From Candidatus Melainabacteria bacterium (GTDB lineage Bacteria; Cyanobacteriota; Vampirovibrionia; Obscuribacterales; Obscuribacteraceae): a DNA stretch of 64,000 nucleotides. The notes beneath the pieces are model-generated. The model did not search any database. It was not told the DNA's origin and saw nothing but the letters and a program-made list of their open reading frames with translations. A program made the position numbers and the translations under genes. Positions 1-8,400 of this stretch are shown in pieces; the first letter of the stretch is position 1, and every line of letters starts with the position of its first letter. The stretch covers positions 65,039 through 129,038 of the forward strand of contig PLXC01000171.1 in the NCBI GenBank assembly GCA_003151275.1. The letters are read 5' to 3'.

Positions 1-657
1 TTCAGTCCGGGTAATTTGAAGGAATTTGAGTTCGAGGAATTTCGCTCCAATCTGCGCTGGATGGGAATCGAATCCCTTCCCCTTGTCGGACTCTCGGCGA
101 TGTTTGTTTCTTTGGCTCTGACTATTCAGACTGTCATCGAAATGCAGAAATTCAGCGCGCAGGATATGTCTGGTGCTGTAATTTCGATCGGACTGTTGCG
201 CGAACTAGGACCGCTGACCGTCAGTGTAGCCTGGTGTGCCAGGGTAACAGCCAGACTCAGCAATGAAGCCCGCGATTTTACTGGTGGTTCGGCCGAGTTC
301 GCCCACCTGTTCGTCCTGCCAAAATACTTAGCGGCGCTCTGCATGGCAATGCCGTTGGGCGCTTATGGACTGGTGATTGGCTTTCTCACATCGGCACTGT
401 TTGCCCCTTATCTGGGAGTCAGTTCGACAGTGGATTATTTGGAAGCTGCGCGACATTCCATCCGTGAAAAAGATCTGTTTGTGTATTTCACTAAGTTGAT
501 TTTAGTCAACCCGACCATAGGCGTATTCGCCGGATGTGTCTTCGGTCGATACGCAAAAGGGGGGCGCGCGGCCGTTTGTTCGAATGCCGTGACGGCGATG
601 TTTATTACAGCCATGTTCGCTAATCTACTTTTCACTTACGCGGTATACATGCCATGA
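1..657 (+). CDS. mlaE: MlaE-family ABC transporter permease, 5'-truncated by window edge
   Basis: Permease of an Mla/Tgt-type ABC lipid transporter that moves phospholipid between the inner membrane and an MCE protein. The frame is open from base 1, and the product visible here (about 218 residues) is shorter than the usual 250-260, so the true start lies upstream; the TTG at 16 is only an internal candidate. Seen: the family motif LLRELGPL about residue 60, followed by a conserved cytoplasmic-helix region, then hydrophobic segments near residues 105-130, 155-175 and 190-210. The stop overlaps the ATG of the MCE gene by 4 bases (ATGA), which indicates translational coupling in one operon; the ATPase gene is probably upstream, outside the window. 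The usual Glu-Ala run after the RELGP motif is partly changed (ARVTARLSNEA), but the family call is secure. Confidence 0.87.
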   Translation, partial: FSPGNLKEFEFEEFRSNLRWMGIESLPLVGLSAMFVSLALTIQTVIEMQKFSAQDMSGAVISIGLLRELGPLTVSVAWCARVTARLSNEARDFTGGSAEFAHLFVLPKYLAALCMAMPLGAYGLVIGFLTSALFAPYLGVSSTVDYLEAARHSIREKDLFVYFTKLILVNPTIGVFAGCVFGRYAKGGRAAVCSNAVTAMFITAMFANLLFTYAVYMP

Positions 658-2000
658 CCCAAAAACTAAGCGATGAACGAGCCAGCGAATTCGAAACCGT
701 AGTCGACACGAATTCGGACGGATACGCCGGCATTTTCGTGCTAGTTGCAGTGATTCTGCTTCTCTGCGGTTGGATGTGGCTGAAGAGCTATTCATTGACG
801 CATCAACCGCAACGTTTCTCGGTTTTGTTTCACAATGTCGCCGGGCTCCTTTCTAACGCCGCGGCAAATGTAAATGGCGTCAGGGTAGGCAGCGTTGAAA
901 AACTAACGCTACAAGGCAAAGATAAGGTCTTAGTGGATGTGAAAATCAATGGTGTGAATACCTTCATTCCAGTCGGTTCTCGTTTTGACATTCTTTCTAG
1001 TGGTGTGGTCGGGGCTAAATATATTGAAATTACTTTGCCAGAGCAAACGCCGGATCAGAAGTTGCCGCCGCTTGATGAGAAAGCAGTCGTAGTCGGCAAT
1101 GATCCAGTGCGCATCGAACTTGTGGTTAACAAAATCGCCAAGCAATTCGATGATTTCGATTTTAAAGATGCACATCGCCGTCTTAATGACCATATGGAGA
1201 CTTTTGCACGAGCCGCCAATAGTGTCACCGTACTTACTGATAAGCTCTCTCCTGCAGCCAATCGTGCGGATGAAGTCGAGCGCAAGATAGGCGATTTGGC
1301 CACGGAAATGAGGGGGACAAGCAAACGCTTAAACAGATTCTTGGACAATCCGGCCTTGTCTTCCGATCTAAAGGAGACGGCTCAGAAAGCTAAAGAGACG
1401 GCCGAAAGCATTGGTAAGACTATGCACGAGCTGAATGAAACGCTTGCCGACAAGCCTTTGCGCGCCGATCTACTGACGGCCATGGACCGACTGAATCAAT
1501 CGACAATCCATGTTCAGCAATCTGTAGAGTCAGTACAAAAAATGAGCGGTGACGAATCATTGCGTGCCGACGTAAAACGCATCATCAGTAGTGTCAACCA
1601 GACAATGGACAAAGCCGACCACATGCTGAACAAGCCCGGTTTTGGAACGGACATGAAAGGTGCACTTGGTGATGTGCGAGACACGGTTAAGCATCTGGAT
1701 CTAGCAGCTAGACAAATGAACCAAATACTGGACCAGAAACATCCGCTCGTACACTTGATCTTCGGTAGACCAGGTTCGATCAAGAATGCGGACAAACTGA
1801 AGAACGAGAGAAAGTCTAAGCAATCAATTGGGGCTGAAATACGGCCCGGCACTGAGCCACCGGCTGTTATCGAGACGCCTGACGTACCTGAGACACCTTC
1901 TGTAACTAAAACTCCGGCCGTAAGCGAAACACCTTCAATGACAAAAACGGTTACTGAAGGCGCCCATTCCGAGCCATCTAAAGCGAATGCAGCTGAATAA
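654..2000 (+). CDS. mlaD: MCE/MlaD-family substrate-binding protein
   Basis: Membrane-anchored MCE protein, the periplasmic partner of the permease it overlaps. Seen in 448 residues: a cytoplasmic N-terminus, one transmembrane helix about residues 24-44, one MCE domain about 54-130 (FHNVAGLLSNAAANVNGVRV, then GVVGAKYIEI), and a long helical/coiled-coil stretch about 150-360 resembling the needle-forming helices of MCE proteins. The C-terminus is a low-complexity Pro-Glu-Thr tail with repeated ETP/KTP units (about 395-430). Single MCE domain plus long tail is the layout of MlaD/Tgd2-like and actinobacterial Mce proteins. The start ATG overlaps the permease stop. Likely role: handing lipids to or from the outer membrane; the lipid and direction cannot be read from sequence. 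Confidence 0.88.
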   Translation: MTQKLSDERASEFETVVDTNSDGYAGIFVLVAVILLLCGWMWLKSYSLTHQPQRFSVLFHNVAGLLSNAAANVNGVRVGSVEKLTLQGKDKVLVDVKINGVNTFIPVGSRFDILSSGVVGAKYIEITLPEQTPDQKLPPLDEKAVVVGNDPVRIELVVNKIAKQFDDFDFKDAHRRLNDHMETFARAANSVTVLTDKLSPAANRADEVERKIGDLATEMRGTSKRLNRFLDNPALSSDLKETAQKAKETAESIGKTMHELNETLADKPLRADLLTAMDRLNQSTIHVQQSVESVQKMSGDESLRADVKRIISSVNQTMDKADHMLNKPGFGTDMKGALGDVRDTVKHLDLAARQMNQILDQKHPLVHLIFGRPGSIKNADKLKNERKSKQSIGAEIRPGTEPPAVIETPDVPETPSVTKTPAVSETPSMTKTVTEGAHSEPSKANAAE

Positions 2001-2043
2001 AAAATCGGACCCGTTGCCACAAAAAGGCGTCTTTCGAAAAAGT

Positions 2044-2466
2044 TCAAGCATCACTTCTTTGATCAACTTGTGGTGCTTCGAGTTGCTTATGACTTAGATC
2101 AATTTGTGGTGCCTGGAGCGGCTGAGGAGCTAGTAGTCTCGCCGCTTCTGTCTGACCTTGGAAGTTATATAAGGACACCAGATTTTTAATTTCAGAGGCA
2201 CTGGCCGTTGATTTGTCCACTTTGGTGCATAGTCGATTTGTGGCTAGTCGAGTTAAGATACCGTTTTTGCCAAATAGCAGAACTGAAACGATAATCGAAA
2301 CAATGCAAATTACTAGCGGTAGATAAGTATTTATCCTGCCGGTATCAGCTTCTTTGTCCAGCACTGTATTCGCTTGGGAAGCCATGTCGGCAGCCTGGGT
2401 TGAATATCCTTGTTTCGCCAATAGAGAAGTTGCCGCAGAATGCTGATGTAAAGGATGCGAAATCAT
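2044..2466 (-). CDS. C-terminal part of a frameshifted small membrane protein
   Basis: 140 residues, not recognised as a family. It begins with a His/Ala/Ser-rich polar helix, has one transmembrane helix about residues 48-66 (LPLVICIVSIIVSVLLFG), and ends in a Gln/Pro/Leu-rich tail with two related APQ-type repeats. Its ATG follows an in-frame TGA closely and has no convincing ribosome site. It sits inside the coding sequence of the 2345-2779 frame, shifted by one base. The tail of that other frame over the overlap looks non-coding, whereas this frame looks like real protein, so the two are best read as one gene broken by a one-base frameshift near base 2470. True start therefore uncertain. 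Confidence 0.5.
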   Translation of the reverse strand: MISHPLHQHSAATSLLAKQGYSTQAADMASQANTVLDKEADTGRINTYLPLVICIVSIIVSVLLFGKNGILTRLATNRLCTKVDKSTASASEIKNLVSLYNFQGQTEAARLLAPQPLQAPQIDLSHKQLEAPQVDQRSDA

Positions 2467-2779
2467 AGGAGATGATCACCGCTGCGATCATCCATAACGT
2501 GAAAGTGGACCGTTCGTATACCTTCTTAGCAAGTTTGGATTTGCCGCCTGAGGTAAGCTCGGAAAGCACGACGCTCTTTGCTTTTCCGCTTTGGGACTTA
2601 GCGCGAAATAAGCGCCAAGCGGCAACTCCAATAAACAGTGAAACCTCAATCCCAATTGCCATAAAGAGTTCCCTTTTGGGAAACGCGCTGGCAAAGATGA
2701 TCAAATAGAGAAGAAACACGAGTGCTATGTAGCCAGAGGCTAGCGCAGTCAGGACTGGCATTGAGAAAATCCGATTCAC
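2345..2779 (-). CDS. N-terminal part of a frameshifted small membrane protein
   Basis: 144 residues from a GTG start. Seen: transmembrane helices about residues 7-30, 39-58 and 94-105; after about residue 105 the frame turns into a Cys/Phe/Ser-rich sequence without a helix pattern. At that point the overlapping frame 2044-2466 takes over with plausible protein, giving a reconstructed product of about 245 residues with four membrane helices. No family recognised. The GTG overlaps the TGA of a possible upstream 54-codon ORF (2776-2940). Either a natural inactivating frameshift or a sequencing error near 2470 would explain the picture. Confidence 0.5.
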   Translation of the reverse strand: MNRIFSMPVLTALASGYIALVFLLYLIIFASAFPKRELFMAIGIEVSLFIGVAAWRLFRAKSQSGKAKSVVLSELTSGGKSKLAKKVYERSTFTLWMIAAVIISYDFASFTSAFCGNFSIGETRIFNPGCRHGFPSEYSAGQRS

Positions 2780-2940
2780 AGAAATACTTCAACTTTAAAT
2801 ATACTGTGTTGACTATGCCGCGACTTGAGGATCCAGTCAATGTAGCAATGGGGGCAAATACGAGTGCCTGTGCACCTTGCGAGACCGGCCGCTTTTGCTA
2901 GAGATTGCCCATACCACAGGTGGTGCTTGTCTGAAATCAT
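2776..2940 (-). CDS. possible 54-residue Cys-containing protein
   Basis: Short ORF whose TGA overlaps the GTG of the downstream membrane protein (GTGA), the arrangement seen in coupled operon genes. The product has a CTGTRICPHC cluster near residues 23-32 that could bind a metal. No ribosome site is visible before the ATG, and the frame stays open further upstream with other possible starts, so both the gene and its start are uncertain. No family recognised. Confidence 0.25.
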   Translation of the reverse strand: MISDKHHLWYGQSLAKAAGLARCTGTRICPHCYIDWILKSRHSQHSIFKVEVFL

Positions 2941-3306
2941 TGTATTTGCGGAGTTTTGACGTGTTGTTAACATGATAGTGTGCACATGCCGCGTAAGCCT
3001 TTGTGGGCATGGCTTTTGGCTTGCGTCCGGCGCGTGTTTTGTGTAAGAGAATTGCAAACAAAATGCAAATATTTTCCGTCACAATTTTGTTGCGCGCGCT
3101 GAAAATTCCTATTTTTGACATCCGTAATCTATTGGTGAGCCGGTCTTTCGGGGTTCGACCATTTTTGTTTGAATTCTTCACGAAACGTAGCGCACAACAT
3201 TTTGTTTAGCATTACAAAAAGCAATTTCCTGAACGGATTAACTGGACCCAAAAAATGAGGATGTTAAGATGCAGTCCGTTGTTAGCAAGTCATCATAGGT
3301 GGTGTC
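2941..3306. other. intergenic region without a clear gene
   Basis: About 365 bases with only short, unconvincing frames on both strands. It lies upstream of the minus-strand membrane-protein genes and of the plus-strand 40-residue peptide, so promoters in both directions probably lie here; no confident -10/-35 pair was picked. Confidence 0.4.
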
Positions 3307-3429
3307 ATGATAGTTCTGTTATTTGCAGTTGTTGTTTTCGGATTCATTACGGTGTTAATTCTTCGAGAGCCACCAGGCGTGGATGTCGGAGATCGGTACA
3401 GCACTGGAAGCGGTGTTGGTCATCAATAG
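3307..3429 (+). CDS. 40-residue single-pass membrane protein
   Basis: ATG preceded by AGGTGGTG at a good distance, then 40 codons and TAG. Residues 2-20 form one strongly hydrophobic helix (VLLFAVVVFGFITVLIL); the remaining 20 residues are polar with Gly, Asp and Ser. It ends 11 bases before the stop of the convergent patatin gene. No family recognised. The ribosome site plus uninterrupted membrane helix support a real small protein; it could also be a chance frame. Confidence 0.45.
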   Translation: MIVLLFAVVVFGFITVLILREPPGVDVGDRYSTGSGVGHQ

Positions 3430-3440
3430 AATGGGATCAC

Positions 3441-4634
3441 TTAGGGAAGGACGGCAGCTTTGTTTTTATTGTCGATAAGAGCTTTTATTTTCGGGACAGC
3501 GGCGTTGGCTGCCTCTTCTCCAGACTTTTCGGCTGCTTCGATTTGGGCTGTATTTTTGGTCATATAAGGAATTTCTTGGATTCTAGGAATAATGACTATG
3601 TCGGAATCTTTGATTTTATTTTTGTCCGCGTCGGCAAGCATGATGTCACTGACTCTGCCCAGTACGGCTTTCATTGTGGTGTACTTTTCATTCGGCTGTT
3701 TTGAAATGGTCTCATTCGACATGACCGATATAATTAGATCCGCTCCTGTTGCTTTTGCGCAATTGGCGGGCATATTTGCCTTTACGCCTCCATCGACATA
3801 AAGTTTGCCGTTTATGTTGACTGGGCGAAATAGACCGGGGAAGGCGTTGCTTGCAAGCACCGCTTGAGATACATCGCCTTCATTGAGCATGTATGTCTGC
3901 CCGTCAGTTAGGTTTGTCGCAACTGCGGCAAATGGAATTTTCATTCCTGAGAATTTGCTTGGCAGTCTCTTGGCCAGAAAATCTCGGAACTTGGCGCCGT
4001 CGGTGACCCCGGCGGGCTTTGCCTCGGCCAGTGGGGAGGTCAATTTTTCAAGCGGTTTGAGCAATAATTTAGGCACCATATTTGGAACCATAGCGCTCTG
4101 GATCGTTCCGTCGTGATACATTTTTTCGATTTCATTGATCGGAACGCCTGCGCAGTACAGTGCTCCTATCGTTGCCCCTGAGCTGGTTCCGACGATATAG
4201 TCTATCGGGATATGATTCTTCTCTAGAACTTTTATAACGCCGATGTGTGTGATGCATTTGCAGCCGCCACCTCCAAGAGCGAGAGTGATTCGAGGTCTAG
4301 AGAGCGAGACATTCTTGTTTTCAGGGTTCACATTGTTTGCTGCTTTGGCATTAGTGTTGGTGATGTCTGTTGTTGGATCCTTAGTGGCCTCCGCTTGTTC
4401 TGTTTTGGAGGCAGCTGTCGCTTGGTTGTCAGGATCGGCTGCCTTTGTTTTGTTCTCAATCACGGTCCCCGTTTGGGTTGAGCCGGTTGTGACAGTAGAT
4501 TTGCCCTCTACAACCTTGTTGCTGCCAGACGCAGGCGTGGCATCCGCCCCGCTCGCTTCTCTGTTTTCTTCGGCCCACGCCGGACTGACCGCGAGTAACA
4601 GGATTGTTAAGGAGGACAGATAGGACTTGGTCAT
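3441..4634 (-). CDS. patatin-like phospholipase (RssA-type), exported
   Basis: Serine lipid acyl hydrolase of the patatin fold, probably cleaving acyl chains from membrane lipids in the periplasm or at the membrane. Seen: a signal peptide at residues 1-22 ending AWA, a Thr/Ala/Lys-rich linker to about residue 115, then the patatin domain with LALGGGG (oxyanion hole), the nucleophile motif GTSSG near residue 151 and the catalytic Asp motif DGG near residue 280. The glycine-rich loop reads GGGGCKC instead of the usual GGGxRG, an unusual change at the oxyanion hole. Start at 4634 is preferred to a TTG/ATG frame 36 bases upstream because GAAGGTGA lies just before it and the signal peptide begins there. 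Confidence 0.88.
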   Translation of the reverse strand: MTKSYLSSLTILLLAVSPAWAEENREASGADATPASGSNKVVEGKSTVTTGSTQTGTVIENKTKAADPDNQATAASKTEQAEATKDPTTDITNTNAKAANNVNPENKNVSLSRPRITLALGGGGCKCITHIGVIKVLEKNHIPIDYIVGTSSGATIGALYCAGVPINEIEKMYHDGTIQSAMVPNMVPKLLLKPLEKLTSPLAEAKPAGVTDGAKFRDFLAKRLPSKFSGMKIPFAAVATNLTDGQTYMLNEGDVSQAVLASNAFPGLFRPVNINGKLYVDGGVKANMPANCAKATGADLIISVMSNETISKQPNEKYTTMKAVLGRVSDIMLADADKNKIKDSDIVIIPRIQEIPYMTKNTAQIEAAEKSGEEAANAAVPKIKALIDNKNKAAVLP

Positions 4635-4969
4635 GGCATTCACCTTCAAAATATAGTGGTTTGGACCCATCCCTTGAACTGGAAGTTCCCCGTAGCAGGC
4701 GTGTTAGCAACCTGAATAAGCGCCCGCAAAGATGATCAAATAATGATTATCGTAAACTCGTTCAGCTTTATCGGTCTTCTGTGGTGTCCCTTCGGCGATT
4801 AGGAGGGCATAATATATATAAGCCGGGTAGCTTGCGGAGTCGGGCAGTTTTGCGGAGTCGGGCAGCTTGCTGCATAGACCCCCCACGGGTGCATAAACCC
4901 ACTAGTGTGCATAGGCTATCCTCGGATCAGACCGTAAGGTCAATTCACAACAGGAAAAATCAGTGACAT
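4635..4969. other. intergenic region with tandem repeat and dispersed repeat element
   Basis: Divergent spacer between the patatin gene and the S1-like gene. It holds a tandem pair of the 18-base unit TTGCGGAGTCGGGCAG(T/C)T at about 4833-4868, and next to it two blocks (4862-4877 and 4912-4926) that recur in inverted orientation at 61999-62041. No ORF is convincing. Confidence 0.6.
4862..4926 (-). repeat. dispersed repeat, copy 1
   Basis: On the minus strand this reads TCCGAGGATAGCCTA, a spacer of about 34 bases, then CTATGCAGCAAGCTGC. The same 15-mer and 16-mer occur in the same order at 61999-62041 with a 12-base spacer. The second block contains the small palindrome GCAGC-AA-GCTGC. Two exact blocks in the same order make chance unlikely. 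Confidence 0.6.
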
Positions 4970-5287
4970 ATGGTTAATCAAGATTATCGAGCTGGCGAAT
5001 ACTTAAATTGCACTGTCGAAGCCGAAGAGCCCGGCGGTTACAGTGTCACTGTATCTGGTGACGATCGACGTGGATTCCTGCCGACGAGTGTTTCCTGCAG
5101 ATTAGGCGAAACAATCAAAGCTCAATTCATTTGTATGAAAGGCGAACGCATACTTGTTTCTGCCAAATTCAATGATCAAATGAAACGCAGTGAACGCAGA
5201 GCAAAATCGTCCGCCGAATTCGCGAAACGTGCCGGTCGCATCGAGCAGGAAGCAAAAGCGGGCGACAGCGTTCAGAAGTCCGACTAA
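4970..5287 (+). CDS. small S1-like (OB-fold) RNA-binding protein
   Basis: 105 residues. Residues 5-65 have the strand pattern of an S1 domain: GEYLNCTVE, a central RGFLPTS turn, GETIKAQFICM and ILVSAKF. A Lys/Arg/Glu-rich helix follows to the C-terminus. S1 domains bind single-stranded RNA in translation or decay; a single S1 domain with a charged tail suggests an RNA-binding accessory protein. The best ribosome site (AGGAAAA) is about 14 bases before the ATG. It stands alone, convergent with the large TPR gene. Confidence 0.65.
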   Translation: MVNQDYRAGEYLNCTVEAEEPGGYSVTVSGDDRRGFLPTSVSCRLGETIKAQFICMKGERILVSAKFNDQMKRSERRAKSSAEFAKRAGRIEQEAKAGDSVQKSD

Positions 5288-5405
5288 TTGTTAAGTCCAC
5301 GCGCAGCCTCGTTCAGTCGATCGGCTGCTTACTTGCACAGCCGAGCATTATCGCGGATGCCAAGGTTGGCTTTGTACTTTGCTCCTGTCACTACTTTACT
5401 TGCGG

Positions 5406-8400
5406 TCAGCGACCGCCGCCGCTATCGTCTGATCTTATTTGCTCTGTTGCCAGTAAGTAATCATCGTTGTCTTGGTATCCACTGCGTTTAACCCAGTTGA
5501 AGTCAGCTCGGGCCTCATCTCTAAGACCATTGAGCACATGGTCGTAAGCCGACCATATCCGAACGTCAGTTCTTTCTCGGTCGTTGTGGGCGATTGAATT
5601 TAACTGAGCAAGCGTGAGTTCGCGTTTCAAGAATTTGATCACCGCATAGGGCCATTGAGATGCCTTGAGGTGCGTTTCAGCTTGGCTAAGAACAGCGTTT
5701 GCCCCATCTAAGTCTTGGAGCTGCCTCTTAGCGAGCCAAGACAATAGAACTGTTGGTCCGGAAAGAGAGTTGTTCCAACCATTTATATCGAGGAACTGCT
5801 GTGCATCGGTTGCTGCCAGAGCACCTTCATTTGCAAGCAAATGAGCCAGTGCGCGCTCTCGCAAAGCAAAGAGGCTCGTGTTGTCGTTCTCGGCAACGCA
5901 GGCGTCGTAGTCTTTGATCGCTTTCTCATAGCGACCCAGATGCAAGTAAGCTCGCGCACGCGTCAATAGTGCGTCTTTGTCGTCTGTCTTGAGTTTTAAA
6001 ATGTTGTCAGCGTCGGTAAGAGCATAATCAAAACGCCTTTGTTTTAATTCGATCGCGGCTCTAATATTCATCGCTGGTCGATACTGAGAATTAAGTAGCA
6101 ATGCCCTATTCGCAGCAGCCAATGCTCCAGAGTAATTTTCTAGGTTGACATAAGCGTATGCGAGATCGCCCAATTCTTCCGGCGTCTTTGCTGTTCTTCC
6201 GACTGCAGTGATGATCCGATCACAGGCTGTGGTTCGGTTATGACGAGCGATCTCGTAATTAGGATTTAACTCGAGAGCCGTGGAAAGATCCGCGATGGCC
6301 TCTTTGAACTTAGAATTTTCGTATTGTGTAAAACCGCGGTCATTGTAAAATTCATAACGACCCGGAGCCACGTCAATGGCCGAGGAGAAGTCGTTCAGGG
6401 CTTCAGCCGTTCTGCCTAAGCGCTTATATGTAGTAGCTCGCATGTAGTAAGCGTTAGCATCGCGCGGATTGTTTTTGATTGATCGACTGTAGGCCTCGAC
6501 CGCTTCGTTGAACATATTTTGCGCCAGATAGGCGTTTGCGATATCCTCAAAAGCCCCCGGGTGCTTCGGATTAATTTCCACAACTTTTTTCAAATCCATC
6601 AGCGCCGGCTCAAACTTGTGTAGTTTGGAGTAGCTCAATCCGCGACCGAAATACGCGTCGATATTGTTGGGATCGTTCTTCAACAGCTCATCGTAATCGG
6701 CGATGGACTTCATATAGTCGCCTAGATAATAATAGGCCGCTGCCCGATCTAACCTGGCGCTGGCAAAATTCTTGTCTAGATTCAATGCCGACGTGTAATC
6801 GGCAACGGCATTTGCATATTCCTGCAAGCGTAAATTGGCTCTGGCTCTATCGTGATACAGCGCAGGTTTTTTTTGTTCAGCTTTGATCGCTTCGTTGAAA
6901 TAATTTACGGCTCGATCATAGTTCCCGTCATTGTAGGCTTCTTCACCTGCCTTTTGAGATGGACTCATCATCGGGCCAAATAGTGATTTACCAAACATAA
7001 CGATTAGGGCGGATACACATAAAACCAGTAGTATCACCAGTGCTGCCACTATGACCAGCCGCCATCTTGACCTGAGCCATTCTAAAAGTCCAGGAAGCGC
7101 TCCGCCACTCTGACTGGCCCTCAACGACTTGGAGGCACCGGTGCCGGTACCAGGCGAATCATGGAGCAAATTGGCGAACCTGGCCGCGCGTCCAGGATCG
7201 GTTTGTTTCTTGGTTTTTGGGGCTTGCTCTTTCGGCGGATTGAAATCTCTTGGCTTTGCTTCTCGTTCTTGAGTGCGTTCAGTTTCTTCAGGTTTGGGGA
7301 CAACTTTGGCTGGAAGCTGTATTTTATTCAAAGCTTCGACCGCCTTTTCCTTTGCTTCTCTGCGTTCTCTTCCTACCGCTGTTTCAAACGGTTTTGATAC
7401 TGGCGTCACGCCGGGCACCGACTTGCCGAATTCTTTACTGATTCTTTGATTTGGCTCTGGTGCGGGGGCGGAATGAGGTAAGACCATGCCGGTCTCTTCA
7501 CGTAGATCACTGTAAGTAGAGCGCGAGCTAGTTGCCTTAATTGGAACCGACTGAGGGCTTGGTGGCGTATTTGGTGGCATCGTATTTAGTGGAATCTGCG
7601 GTCCAGTAATTTCTGCTGTTGGCAAAGGCTTCGCATTTGGCGGTGTGGTTGCTGGTTGGTGTGGACCAGCGGGCGCCTTGGTGGAGGGCGCTCCGACGTG
7701 ACCGTTTGATGGGGTAGACCCCAAGTTATTTGCGACCAGCGGATTCGCTGACGGAAACGGTCTTGAACTTGCAGGTCCGAGCGGATTGGATGATGGGAGC
7801 GGTGCCGAATTTATCGGTCCGAGCGGATTCGCTGCAGGCTGCGTTGACCAATTTGTTGGTCCAAGAGGGTTGGATGATGGGAGCGCTGCCGAATTTATCG
7901 GTCCGAGCGGATTCGCTGCAGGCTGTGGTGCCCAATTGGTTGGTGGTCCAAGTGGATTTGCTGAAGGCTGCGGTGCCCAATTGGTTGGTCCAAGTGGATT
8001 GGATGATAGGGTTGGTGCCGAATTTATTGGTCCAAGTGGATTCGCCGAAGGCTGCGGTGCAGAATTTATTGGTGGACCGAGTGGATTGGATGGTGGGAGC
8101 GGTGCAGAATTTGTTGGTGGTCCAATCGGATTTGCCGAAGGCTGCGGTGCAGAATTTACTGGTGGACCGAGTGGATTCGCTGCAGGCTGCGGTGCCGAAT
8201 TTATTGGTGGTCCAATCGGATTTGCCGAAGGCTGCGGTGCAGAATTTATTGCTGGACCGAGTGGATTGGATGATGGGAGCGGTGCAGAATTTGCTGGTGG
8301 TCCAATCGGATTTGCCGAAGGCTGCAGTGCAGAATTTATTGGTGGTCCAGGCCTACTTTCCGAAGGCGCTCCGAGCGGATTGACTGCGGGTACAGGGCCA

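Noticed and set aside
3255..3704. 149-codon plus-strand frame
   Set aside because: Cys/Arg/Phe-rich, mostly antisense to the patatin gene; the small 40-codon frame within it is the better candidate.
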